A DNA stretch of 64,000 nt from Agrocybe praecox (Eukaryota; Basidiomycota; Agaricomycetes; Agaricales; Agrocybaceae). Shown here piece by piece: positions 1 through 11,313 of this stretch; position 1 is the stretch's first letter; every line of letters begins with the position of its first letter. The position numbers were made by a program, and so were the translations under genes. The notes beneath the pieces are model-generated. The model was not told the origin of the DNA. It made no database searches and worked only from the letters and a program-made list of their open reading frames with translations. The DNA is taken from positions 907,618-971,617 of the forward strand of contig OZ024850.1 of the NCBI GenBank assembly GCA_964017145.1. Direction: 5' to 3'.

Positions 1-189
1 ACCTCCTTAATGTTGCAGCATGCATTTATATCTGCTTTGACACCTCTTTCATCATCTTCTGCCTCGTTATATTCTCTATTGCCTGAGGTTCTTATCTAAC
101 TGTGATCATAATATGTTGGAACACTTATCAATCCATTATGGCAGGATACCCCTGCTCGTGCGTTCTCTGAACATCCTCTCGCATTCTCC

Positions 190-2983
190 ATGGATGTCAG
201 TATGGATTATTCCGGCTTTTCCATGTCTGAGCAGAGACGTATCAGCCATGGCTTTGATCAGACAGGTGTCGAAACTGAAGATTTCCCGAGTTTGTCTAAT
301 CAGAGCATGTCTCGGGTTCCAGAAAAGAAGAAAAGGACAAGGAAAGCGAAAACAAATCTTATTCTCAGGACTCCTCATGTTCAAGAGGGATCAGAACATT
401 CTCAACCACTGCCTCCGTCATCAAAGCAGTGCGCCAGAGGTGCCATCCCTGTTGGCACCTGGATAGGTGATCCTCGAGCACGGAAAGAAATTCAAGCTAA
501 TAGAGACCCGGAACTCTATGGTTCTCAACATTGTCTGAATCAGCCTGACTTGCAAGAGGACCAATTTCTGCAGTCTCAAGCACCATCCGGAAGTTACAAG
601 CTAACTGATGATATGTTTTCCATGCTCGACAATACACTTCCCCTGATCCTCCCTGAGCCAGAACACCAGGCTCTTTCTCCTCAAGGCTACCATTTTATTT
701 TATATCTTTGCGTTGCATGCCAAAGACTTTCACTTGACACAGACTCCAACCACCTTCAAAACCGCTTGATTGGTCTCTTTAAAAATTTAGAAAAAGAAAT
801 AATTAGCTGTCCTCCTGATGGCGGTAATTCTATTAACTATGCGACAAGGCTTATTACTCAACTTGCTATGACGGAAGATAAGATTCGACAAGCTGAATTC
901 ACGTTTATGATAGCAACCATTCAATTCCGGAATCAAGTAGCTAGGTAAGTGTTCTTTTCAACATATGCTATGTTTTGCTTACCCGCTTATAGTATATGTA
1001 ACGCTACATCACAGACAAAGCACTCCATTCTCAAGGAGCTTGAAGCACAGACTGGTAAATCGGAGGCGGTCTTGGCTCAATACGTGTCTGATGGTGCAAA
1101 GTTTTCAATTCTAGCTAGTGAAGGTACAAATCCCAGCTCTTTGTCATAGTCAGTGGATTTACTTGCTAACTTTTGGCCTCTCTCTCAGGTACTATATTTC
1201 TCCTGGCCATTATTGCTGTTGCTGGTTTAAAGACAACGATACGCGATCTTAAAATGGACATCCTTTTACACCTCAGCTATACGCTCAAGTGTCCAAGTCC
1301 TAGTAAGTTTGCTTTTCCATTTATATCGTAAAGCTTCTCACCTCTGTTTAGTCCATCCAGCTGGAAAACATGTTATTGAAGATATTACTCCCTTGATATC
1401 AGCATTGCGCCAAAAATATCGATTAACATTTTCTACCATGTTTACCCAAGAGATTGCCCAAACGGAGGGCTTTACGTCCGATATTGAAGTTGGTGATTTG
1501 AGACAATCCGATATTTTCTTTAATTCAATGACTTATAAGTGAGATCTCATGTTCTCTTTTATGCATGGTCTGACCTAATTATGCAGTGCCCTTATCAAGC
1601 AACACTGTCCCTTTACTTGGCAGTCGTGCTTCGTACCTCTTGATAATTCTGTTCAAGTTCTATCATGCACTCTACCATCATTCATCAACCTTCTTCCTTA
1701 CCCGACAAATGACAACCTTTTGAGCTTTATTCTTACGCAACCGCAAGCGATTAATGAAGTATTACCACTGGTCCATGGCAAAACAACATCAATTCGCACG
1801 ATAGATACACTCTTTGATCCTCAACATGAGAAAAATTCATCAATGCGGTATCCAAGAGCCTATGAAAGTAAGCCACTTGCAGACAAACATTTTCTTTTTA
1901 CAAAATTGGAGCATAAACATGCACAAAATGCAGAGGTCCCTATTTCACCAGAAGAGCTAGAAACGATGGTACGTCTTTATTTATTTTCTCTTTTAAAGGC
2001 CAGAATTGAATATGATTGTTAGCTTTGCAAGCAGCTTAGTCGTGGCAAAAAAATGGACGGTAAATATCTCCACATTCTTCAGACGATATTGAAAGGGTAA
2101 GTATCTTTACCTTGGTGTTTTTAAAAAATTTTAAATTGCATATTCAGTGAACCTCTCCGCATCAATGATTGTAATGGCGATTTTTTTGCCATAATCTGCC
2201 CTCACATGCCCGATCACCTTCGAAATAAACTTCTGTCTTTCCTCAAGCTTTGTACTGGCGATCTACTCCGATATACCAATTCAGAAGCAGGAGGGAAAGG
2301 ATTTTCATTCTCCGCTTTTCATTTTTACTGGTGGAACAAATACAGGGCACATGTAAGTCAGTGGCTTTGATTGTGTATTCATCAATTGAAATCAAATACC
2401 ATTAGGGACATGCAGCGCCTTCTGATATAGAGCCATCTGCACTTAGAAAGGAAGGCAATAAGCGCCTCAATAGCTCCCAATATGTTCCCCATACAACACG
2501 AGAAATTCATGAACATTCGGAAGAGTACTGAAGCCTCAAAAATTGCTTTGAGGAAGTATTTGTGTGGATAAAGACAGAGGTGCGTTGTTTCATATAAATA
2601 ATACCTTGATAATTTCTGAATAAAAACCATAGCTTGAACGTCTCCTTCCCAAGGAGTATGAAATCATTTCCCAATTCGCTGAAGTCCTTCCCTGTGACGC
2701 CTTTTCGCCTACTCATCCATTCAGTGGGTTTGTCGTCAACTTCAACATTACGACCCAGATCCACAGAGATACTAATGACAATGTACTCTGCATTGTGATG
2801 GCGATCAGTGATGATGCTTGTACCGGTGGGGACTTATGCCTTCTTGAGCCTGGTCTTTGCATTGAGCTCAAGAATGGTGACATGATAATCTTTTGCTCAA
2901 AGAATATTACTCATTTTAATCTTCACTTCAAGGGAGAACATGCATCACTTGTTCTTCATTCAGATAGCTTTGGCGATAATTGA
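190..2983 (+). CDS. Multi-exon protein with C-terminal 2OG-Fe(II) dioxygenase-like domain
   Basis: I cannot name the family. The start at 190 opens a 252-codon exon ending at a GT donor (exon end 944). Reading then continues in short exons (about 993-1121, 1350-1540, 1590-1975, 2030-2350, 2405-2575, 2635-2983) separated by introns of about 50-70 nt. The first 250 residues are basic and low in complexity, with a KKKRTRKAK cluster that could be a nuclear signal. The last exon carries an HxD pair (HRD, 2762-2770), then GGDLCLLEPGL, an NGD turn and THFNLHFKGEHASLVLH. That is the order of iron- and 2-oxoglutarate-binding elements in a double-stranded beta-helix dioxygenase. The distal Arg usual in the fold is not obvious, so activity is open. 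It lies directly upstream of the DUF6532-like gene on the same strand. Exon edges are approximate; no in-frame stop was seen in the exons followed. Confidence 0.55.
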
Positions 2984-3242
2984 GTAAAAGATTGTAATGG
3001 CTGGCAGCACAATGTTTATATGCATACAAAAAATAAGCTAACAAATAATTGGCAGCACAATATTTTTATGCATGTTGAAACAGGCTTAACCTAATATTTG
3101 GTAGTATACCTGTATTTGTCTTTCATCATTTTTTATTTACCACTGGTACAATTTTTATTTCCACCTTTCTCTACCATACTATTAACCTTTCTCTACTTTA
3201 CTTTGTGCAACTTATTATACCTAATATTTCTTGGCAATCTCA

Positions 3243-5207
3243 CATGGCTTTGCGAACAACACGTCAATCTGGATCCGCTAAATCTGGCTCCAGCAAGGCT
3301 CAAAAGAAGGGCAGCAAGAGTGGAAAGAGTCAATCCAAGAAAGGAACTACGCCTGCCATTGACCTTGCAGACCTAACAGATCAACAACGTCTCCAACTAT
3401 TAAAGACATTACAATCTACAGTTAGAGCTCAAAGGAAAGAGATAGAGCAAGCACAGACCCTTTGTACGTGCCAATCTATATTTTTATTTTGTATTTATTA
3501 TAAATGATTTTACTGTCTAGCCATTCAAAAGAGAAACTCAGCTCTTATGGAACAAGATAATCAAGGCATGGAGTCCTCTGAGGAAGACGATAACAGAGCA
3601 CCATCTCCCAAACGCGCATGCACTACTCTTAGTGAAGGTGAACAAGACTTGGCGAGGATGCTAGGGCCAACAACTCCAACCTTATTCTTACCAGACGTGG
3701 AACCCACTGGCATGGAATCAGAGGACAACGGTGGAGATAATGAAAGTGATGCAGAAGAGGTGGCTGATGTTGATGTTGAGTCACAGAACTTTGACGATGG
3801 CCCACCAAAAACTGGACTCTGGGATGATAACAATGGCGTAAAAATCTTCAGTGCAATGCTCACAGAATTGGCGCTAATCATTACTTTCAGATGATTTTCC
3901 AGGATACTGCCAGTTTTACCAGCCGAAGTTCAACACCGATAAAAGGCCCACGAAATTCAAGCAAAGTAACTGAAAACGACTTTTCCCCCCGGACCAGGAA
4001 ACTTGCGCTTGCTGCTAAAAATCATGTACGAACTGCCACTATATATAATGCACCTTTTCCTCCTATTAGCAAGTCAGATCGCTGGGAATTTGCGTGGTCT
4101 ACAATCAAAGAAGCTGCCACACTAGGCACCCGAAAGGAACAGACCCAGCTTCAGGACGCACTGAAGAGTGCAGCAAAAAACAATGATATCAAGAAAGATC
4201 TAATCACTATTGTACGTTGTCATGTTATATCTAGACTAGTGTCTGAACCCGCATTGTTTTACTCCAGACCATGTATTCACGATCATATCTATTCAGTAGT
4301 ATAATTTCCAAGGCTCGAGAGCGTGTTTGCGCTCATTTTCATCTTAACGGATCCCCGGAAGAGGTTAAAGAATCAGCTGAGTGGCTGCTATTAAATTCGC
4401 ACTTTACTTATGGTGATATTGATGTCGAGGTGTGTCTCTTTTGAATACTGCTAGATCATGCTCAAGTTTCATTTTTATTTAGAAGCAAACATTTAATCAA
4501 AACAAACCTTTTGGTTGCGAACTCATTATTGAGATTATAGAGGCCCAATGGTTTCTTTCCTCACAGTCAAAGGCAGATGCTGGAACCACTGCTCGTATCA
4601 TCAGGGACAATGATTTGCCTCTCTCTATCATATTTTTAGTTGCTACTGCTGTGCGTAATATCCTGTTCCCTTCTGTTCTGTCTAATTATTACATTCAGAT
4701 TCAACATGCCCTTAAAGAGTGGTGTAATAACGGTAGAAAGGCTGTTCACATTCATTTCTCAGAGGACCTTGCCAAGCAATGGTACGTTCAACCTCTGTTG
4801 TTGTGTTGACCATTTGATTTTGACACTGACTGCATTAGTTATGAGCAACACCACACCAACTGGAAAATCATTGAAGAAGGCACAGAAGTCTGGGGTACCT
4901 ATTGGAAAGCGGAAATGTTGCGCCAAATCATGTTTGTATTTTTTTTTTACACTCAGACGCCTTTATCAGCTTACTCAAACAATCATTCAGGATTAGAAAT
5001 AAGGATACTTCATCTAGGCTCGCTTGTGAAAAGGATATAGAAAACTGCAACGTCAATTTTGAAGCGCTAGACCGTATCGCCCAAGAAGCTCTTGGAAGAG
5101 GAAGCACTACTATACATAGTGACGCAAACAGAACAACAGCGCACAGTGGCACCAGCAATATTGAATCCACCGCATCCACCGCATCCACTGCAGCCACCAA
5201 TGTCTAG
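3243..5207 (+). CDS. DUF6532-like protein, multi-exon
   Basis: The start at 3243 gives a very basic N-terminus (Ser/Lys/Gly repeats, then ADLTDQQRLQLLKTLQ). An intron near 3466-3522 leads to an acidic Ser/Glu/Asp-rich exon (to about 3838). The rest is a helical domain spread over exons at about 3891-4213, 4270-4432, 4483-4650, 4700-4780, 4840-4930 and a last exon to a stop at 5207. The segment RERVCAHFHLNGSPEEV, the following LLLNSHFTYG and the EIIEAQWF block resemble DUF6532, a domain of unknown role that is heavily expanded in agaricomycetes and common near transposons. The family call rests on my recall of its pattern and has not been searched. Introns are 45-60 nt. The C-terminal exon ends in Thr/Ser/Ala repeats. 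The last two splice sites are uncertain because two frames stay open there. Confidence 0.45.
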
Positions 5208-5332
5208 CAGGGAAGCCTGAATTACGTTTTTTGTTTTATTTTTTGTTTTCTTTCCGAGCGCTTATATTTTATATTCCAATAATGATTTACTGTTTCTACC
5301 ATAATTAAATGATTAATAATACACTGGTCCTC

Positions 5333-5622
5333 ATTCACTGTGAGATTCTCCGCATTCACTGTGCGATTCCCTGCATTTACTGTGCAGTGCCTTGCATTCA
5401 CTGTGCGATTCCCTGCATTCACTGTGTGGTGCCTCGCATTCACTATTGGATGCCTTGGATTCACTGTGCAATTCTCTGCATTCACTGTGCAATTCTCCAC
5501 ATTCACTGTGTGATTCCCCGCATTCACTGTGTGGTGCCTCACATTCATTGTGCGGTGCCTCACATTCACTGTGTGGTGCCTTGCATTCACAGTGAGATTC
5601 CCTGCATTCACTGTTAGAGGCT
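5333..5622. repeat. 21-bp minisatellite, 13 full units plus a partial one
   Basis: Units begin ATTCACTGTG and continue with a variable 11-bp half (GCGATTCCCTGC or TGGTGCCTCGC types). The period is exactly 21 from 5333 to 5606 with no indel. Because 21 is a multiple of three, several frames on both strands stay open here, which explains long repetitive ORFs such as a minus-strand SEC/HSE-rich frame. I see no start context, intron or homology that would make these real genes. It lies between the DUF6532-like gene and the 3' end of the split minus-strand gene. Confidence 0.9.
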
Positions 5623-5734
5623 CCCAATTATCTATATGTGTCTCAGAACTAGCTATTGGAATCTTTCACTTGTCTTTTTGGTTCTTTGCGGCATCTTTCT
5701 AGCGTCTTTTTGTAATCTTTGAATTATCTTTGGG

Positions 5735-6247
5735 TCACCTTGCCACATTATTTACAAAATTACCTTGCTTTGAAAGATCTGCAAATTTCTTTCCATCTTT
5801 TGCATCTTTGTGGTCTTTAGAGATACTAACAGATCTTTCAAGATATCCAAAGATAAAGTCACTTTTCCTGATGTCAACAACCACAACCTCATCTTCAGAA
5901 CCAGCTTCATCATCTCTGTTGTGTGCATTGAGCTCCTCTTGGATAGTCCTGAAGGCAAGATTGGCATGGCTTGCAGCTTGGTCAGCACGCTTCGCAGCGG
6001 CTTTCGCTTTAGTGGTTGCTTTGGAGGCTTTATGAGTAGCTTCTTCGGCAGCCTGGTATATGTTGATGACTCGATCAGCGGGTGTCATTTGAGAGGGGGG
6101 TCGTTGAGCTGGCTGTGCCTGCATTCTCAGCATCGGTAGTTTCAGCATCGGTTTGGATCTTTTTTGCTGGCTGAGGCTGTGGTTGAACGACATTGTTAGC
6201 TAGCAGCTTGCGTTTAGCATCCCCAGAAGACTCATGAGATTGGTGGG
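5735..6247 (-). pseudogene. 3' half of a minus-strand gene cut off by fold-back element F1
   Basis: Two minus-strand frames together read like one protein. From 6247 the frame starting SHESSGDAKRKLL runs through DAETTDAENAGTASSTT. After a run of C at about 6093-6098 the sense moves to the frame PADRVINIYQAAEEATHKA, which ends at a stop at 5735. The second part is an Ala/Lys-rich likely coiled coil followed by an acidic stretch (DDEAGSEDEVVVVD). The frame change at a C homopolymer suggests a one-base indel. The upstream side stops where F1 begins. The strand and the Ser/Pro/Thr style match the interrupted minus-strand gene at 34869-35405, so I infer that the two are halves of one gene. Function unknown. 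Alternative: an independent small ORF starting at 6193. Confidence 0.45.
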
Positions 6248-6889
6248 ATTTACTTTACATACATACATATATCTAGATTAGATTAGATACCCAAAAAGCG
6301 ACCTTTTAGCATATGTTTTAGACGGTAGTTCCCTATTTGGCACTTATTACCATTTTGGTAAATCTTTCAAAATTTTATGAAATTTTATGAAATTATGTGG
6401 AATACAATACATTATATTTATTAGCTATGCACTGTAATACCTATGCGCATGCTGGTGCTCACCCATCCGGTGGTGCCTATGCATTGGTGTGTACGCACTC
6501 GCTCGTGCCTACCCTCCTTGTCGTCCTTGTCGCCTCCGCATCTGCGTGCTCGTCCTCATTGTGGGTGGCCGCCCGCATGTTCGTTGTGGTCCTCGTTGTG
6601 GGTGGTTACCCTCGTCATAGTCGCGCTCGTCGTGGGTGATTACCCTTGTTGTGGGTGGTTACCCTCTTTGTGCTTGCCCTCGTCATGGTCACGCTCGTCG
6701 TGGGTGATTGCCCTCTTCGTAGGTGGCCACCCTCATCGTTGTCGTCCGCATCGTTGTCATGCATGGTCACCCTCGTCGTCCTTGTCGTGGTCGTTACGTC
6801 GTCACCCTCACCGTGAAAATAGCCCACATCCCTGCAAAGAGGGGAAGGGCTGCGTATAGTCGGAGGGTGGTAGTAGTGATAATGGGGGA

Positions 6890-7003
6890 TGATAAGGAAG
6901 ATATCAACCAATCAATGGTTGATTTCTTCCAAATCTGGCGATTCCCACGCCGGTCCGGTTCGTATCCGGGTCGTGCTCATCGCCGTGCTCGATGATGCCG
7001 GTG
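6890..7003 (-). repeat. Three-hairpin core of F1, left arm
   Basis: Stem 1 is GGAAGATATCAACC with GGTTGATTTCTTCC (6896-6930). Stem 2 is CCGG...CCGG around 6955-6978. Stem 3 lies around CATCG/CGATG at 6979-6998. It is the inverted partner of 7478-7585. Confidence 0.7.
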
Positions 7004-7004
7004 G

Positions 7005-7477
7005 GATGTAAATATTTTGAGTCAATGTAAATGCGCAGAAAAGTTTGATTAATATTTAAAACACATGGAGCAAAAAAAAAAAAAAAAGTAAAGCGTTACA
7101 GACGTACGAAACATTGAATGTTAGCTTTACTTGTCGCGCGTGCTGATTTCCGTCCAACAACAAATTGGATGTTTTTAATTCTAATCCCATCATTTGACAA
7201 GAGCTACATTAAAACATATATATGAGCAGTAGTCTAGTGTATTGATATGAGTATGAAAAAAAAATCAGACCACAGGCTTGAGAAAAACTTACAATTAAGG
7301 AATGTGTCAAAATTGCTTCGAAATTCAATACTGGTACCTGCACGGTTATTTGCAGTGGGATAATATTTAGGTTTGAACATAAAACTTTTTTTATTTTTAC
7401 ATAGAAACATTCATTAAACATATAATAACATACTACACTACATAATTACATCTACTAAAATCAATATACCTTGTTGT
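7005..7477. other. AT-rich centre of F1, no gene seen
   Basis: The sequence is AT-rich, with an A15 run near 7073 and no open frame that looks coding. It sits between the two inverted hairpin cores, as in F2 and F3. Confidence 0.6.
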
Positions 7478-7585
7478 CGTCGAGCTCGACGATGAGCTTG
7501 ATCTGGTTATTGACCAGACCGGCGTGGGAATCGCCCAATGTGGGGAGAAATCAACCGCGTGTTGGTTGATTTCTGCTTATCACCC
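7478..7585 (+). repeat. Three-hairpin core of F1, right arm
   Basis: It contains GTCGAGCTCGAC, then CTGGT-TATTG-ACCAG, then GAAATCAACC with GGTTGATTTC. In the second stem both arms differ from the CCGGT...ACCGG version, so pairing is kept. Confidence 0.7.
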
Positions 7586-7912
7586 TCCATCACCACCATT
7601 GCCATGGCTTGCCCTGGCCCCTCCCTTCACCGCAGGGACGTAGGCTGTACACACGACGCCTACGAAGGACACGCCAGCACCCAACCCCTCCCCTCTTTGT
7701 AGGGATGTGGGCAGTGCACGCCATTACAACGGCCTTGGCAACGACGACGACGACGCTGGCGCGACCACCTCTCCCCTCTTAGCAGGGATGTGGGTGGCTC
7801 CTGCATATGGGACAACGAGACTCGCTCACGACCACCCATGACGACCACGACGAGGGAGAGGATGACAAGGGTGGCCACCCACGACGAGGGTGACCACGAC
7901 GAGGACGACCAT

Positions 7913-7919
7913 GATGAGG
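7913..7919. repeat. Left 7-bp target duplication of element K
   Basis: GATGAGG lies immediately outside CAGCCTTG. The partner at 29568-29574 is GACGAGG. The one difference is C to T at a CpG. Confidence 0.65.
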
Positions 7920-8398
7920 CAGCCTTGTCTGGTATATTCATATATCAACCCTCGGTAACTACCCAACAAGGGTGATACATCCACCTGGGAAGTTTCCTAA
8001 CACCGGCAGTGATATATAATGTGTCAGAAAGGCAGCTGCACAGCCGTGTTTGCCTGCAGGCACTTGCCTTTGGTAAACACATGCAAATAACTCCACTTTT
8101 GTTCATTTTGGCCATTTCGAGGCTGAATATAGGCACTGTGGGATCTATGTTGGCGTTTTGGTGGCGCTACTTGGTCCAAATAGTTCTATATATATTTCTT
8201 TCATTTTTGGACACCTTTGCGCGCCTAAAGGATGACGTTGCAGGGTGGATTGGCGATATATGTTTTGGATGACGTTCCAAAAAAGGCAACGTATTCCAAA
8301 ATTAGATGTGGTGTTATTTTTGGTTCACCGGAATTCGGTAAACCGGCATAGTTGGACCCGAGGTCTAGGCCTCCTCTATCTTTAGAAAATATCATATG
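7920..8398 (+). repeat. Left terminal inverted repeat of K
   Basis: It matches the reverse complement of 29092-29567 over its full length with few differences, from the CAGCC end to AAAATATCATAT. It holds the subterminal motif GGTGATACATCC and a GGTAACTACCC block. The matching blocks in F3, F4 and the MITEs are variants of GATGCATCA and GGGCAACTGCC. Confidence 0.9.
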
Positions 8399-8567
8399 AT
8401 TTTTAATTCTCACCCGCGTTTGGACAGAATTTAATTTTGCCTGGGTAATTAAAAAACTCGTAAATTTAGCTTGGAAATCATACCAGCGTAGCATAAAATA
8501 GGCATATATTGACATCATAAAAAACATAGAAGAGGTACCTGCATAATTCACTGGAAAAATAATAATA

Positions 8568-10910
8568 CTACAACGATGTGAGTACACGGTTGACATCTTG
8601 AATGTAAACGAGCCAGTTCTTCCGCTCGTCACTCTTCTTTTGCACCGCGTCTCCCCAGTAAAATAGAGCAGCCATAACATTCAAGAGACCGTTCTTTCCT
8701 GGCATCCTCAGCTCAGGAAAATCGCCGTCTACGTTAGCCAAGTCAATTTCATTGTTGCAGATACGCCAGCGAGGTTGTAGGCTAGTCCACCAAACGACGA
8801 AGTCTTTAGCAAATTGACAGGAGTTGATGGGCGGATGGTACTGAGAGCTTCGCTTGCGTTTAATCCATTGGCCCACGGTTGCTGGCCGGTACTTGGCCCT
8901 CAAAGATCCAGCCTCTGCAGTTTCCAGTCTTTTCTCCAGATCCATCCAGTCGCCAACCAATTTCGTCCATTCCCTACCTAAGTCGCAGCCTTGGAACATA
9001 TTACATGCAAGCGCAAGCCATTGATCTTCAGCATCAACCTTGTCCTTGTCCTTCGCGTTGACCGACTCATCAGGTGCAGGAGTTGACGTCGAGGTTTGGT
9101 TTGTAGGCAATCCAGGGTGTAGACAAAGACGCTTGGGTGATTTGGAATAGGATGGAGAACTTGGCGAATCCGGGGTGGGCCTTTTACAACCGTGTTCGTT
9201 GCCTGTATTATTAGGAGTAGGTAGAGCTGAATTATGATTTGCTGTGTCGTTCGTGTCGTCCGAGTTCAGAGCTGGGTCCTGTGCCGTCGAGGAAGGTAAC
9301 GGCGTTGAAGGTAACGATGGAGAGTGGAGCGGCGTTACTATGGGTGAGTTGCAAGGGGAGGGCGTTTCGGATGGGTCATGGCTGGGTTGAGTTGCAAGGC
9401 GTCCAGAAGCGTTCAGACTAGTAACTTGAGGATTGGGAGCAATGCTGGTGGTGGCAGGAGAGTTCTCATCCTGTAAATCGGCTGCCGTCCTAGGTTGGAT
9501 AAGCATTGATAGCGGGGCCAAAGAACTCGAAGTGATTCCATTGAGAGCTGCAGAGCTGGCGTGACTTGCTGGGGGGGTGCTTCGACGATGCATAGGCTCA
9601 ACAGAAGAGCAATGAGTGGGTGTAGATCGCAAAGAGCCTCCAGCCGAGTCCGATACAGGGTGTGAAATCGTGGTAATGTCGATGTTGTTATTGAGATCGA
9701 GAGACTGGAGCAAGCCCAGGGAATCATCTCCTTTGGATGACAGAGCACGTGACCGACACTCTTCGACGGCTATACAGGGTTAGTAGATGCAGAGAATTGA
9801 AGAGGGAGAAACTTACAAAAACATTTCTGTAAAAAGGAACCAAAAATAGGGAGGATAATGTCTACCTCTCCAAACGTTGCCTTGATATCGCCTGAAGTTG
9901 ACCCTGTGTGTAAGCTAATAAATGTCAGTACAAAAACATATCAAAAATTTGAGAAATACGCACCTTAGAATGTTGAGTCTCCCGCCATGCGCTGGTTCAG
10001 GACCACCGCCCATCAAAGTGAAATTCCACCCTGTGCTGCAGGACACAGAGTCAAGAATAGGCTGCAAAATCTTGACGAGGGACTGTATGGCTCTAAATAA
10101 AGGTGAGAAAGGCACAACATTGTAGAGGTATAGTGCATACCGTTGACAATCCTCCGGGGTCTCTGAAAAATCCCCTTCATTTTCATTCTTCCACTGCTCC
10201 AACTTGAGGATGTGTTCGGTCTTGACTTTGGCTTCCCATACGGCCCACTCTTCATTGGGAAGGGCATTGAACATTTGTTTTGTGACCCTATCGCGCAAAG
10301 ATACATATTGTCGTTTATCATATCCGTTTGTCTTCGCAATTGTCTTGACCTTCTCCTCGATTTTGTTACGGTGATCAACGCGCCAAGCATTTACTGCGCT
10401 CTTGCATCGTGGGCGGCTGGAGTCCTTGCCCGCAAGCTTTCCGAGTAAGAGTCGGATCGGACTCCCTGCTGGATCCTTCAAGTCTTTCTCGTCGTCCTTC
10501 ATGTGTTGGTAACAGAACCATCGCTTGATTTGCTGGAATAATTAATCAGTACTGATCACATGACTTTCCTAAAATAGGCATTTGGAAGGACTTACATCTT
10601 TCCGAAACTTGATCAATGTTCGACGACTTTCAAACGCCTCCAAAGCTTGAGTGAATTCCTCTTCTGACATGGTCTCTGGATCTGGTGGAACCCTCTCGTG
10701 ATCAGGTGCATCGTCGTCAACTGCTGCCAGAAACTCAGCCGTTGGTTCGTCATCGTGCGGTAAGTCAATTGGATATCTTTTGAAATACCGCCGCAGAATT
10801 AACGAGAGCGCTTCTGCAACGCAGTTTTCTTCTACCCCTTTCGCATAGACGGGCTTTTGTGACAAGAGAAACTCCTTCCTCGATCCACGAAAGGTTCCAG
10901 GATTGACCAT
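8568..10910 (-). CDS. Cargo gene A: 704-aa protein of an agaricomycete family of unknown function
   Basis: I do not recognise a named domain. Five exons, 10910-10596, 10532-10141, 10092-9964, 9903-9827 and 9769-8568, sum to 2115 nt with consistent phases and consensus splice sites. The same intron positions occur in the decayed paralogue at 35848-39080. I chose the Met that opens MVNPGTFRGSRKEFL because the paralogue starts at the same point; an upstream Met at 10934 is in frame. The N-terminus is conserved and charged. The middle (about residues 310-550) is Ser/Pro/Thr-rich and probably disordered. The C-terminus has WWTSLQPRWR and MPGKNGLLNVMAALFYWG, the parts best shared with the paralogue. 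No signal peptide or membrane segment is seen. No lesion is visible, in contrast with the paralogue. It begins 170 bp inside K's left inverted repeat and reads towards it. Role unknown. Confidence 0.8.
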
Positions 10911-11313
10911 TTGGAAATCACAGAGAAGATGCACGGGATGGGACTCGGAGCGCTAGGAGGGGGGGGTAGGTTATTGAAGGAGCAGAGGAATATAACGAGT
11001 GGACTCCTGGCACCAAAATGGGGGCGTGAACGCAACGGAATGTAAGTTCACGTATACTGTACATGGCCTAGCCGACACTAACTATGCCATTTGCAGAAAA
11101 TCTCAAAACATAATAGATCTCCACATCGCTGAAGTCGCCTATCGAAGATCCCTGGCAGCATACACAATTTACGTATGTCAACCACCATTACTTGTATAAA
11201 TACCTTGCTAAAACTCTAACACACGGCAGGAAATTCTACGCCTCTTTCCCGCTTTTTGCTACCTCGACTTACTCAACTGTTCTTCGCTTGCCTCATCCTA
11301 TCCCACACTTACC

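Noticed and set aside
5222..5627. Cys/His-rich repeat proteins on both strands
   Set aside because: Direct consequence of a 21-bp minisatellite with no stops; no gene structure around it.
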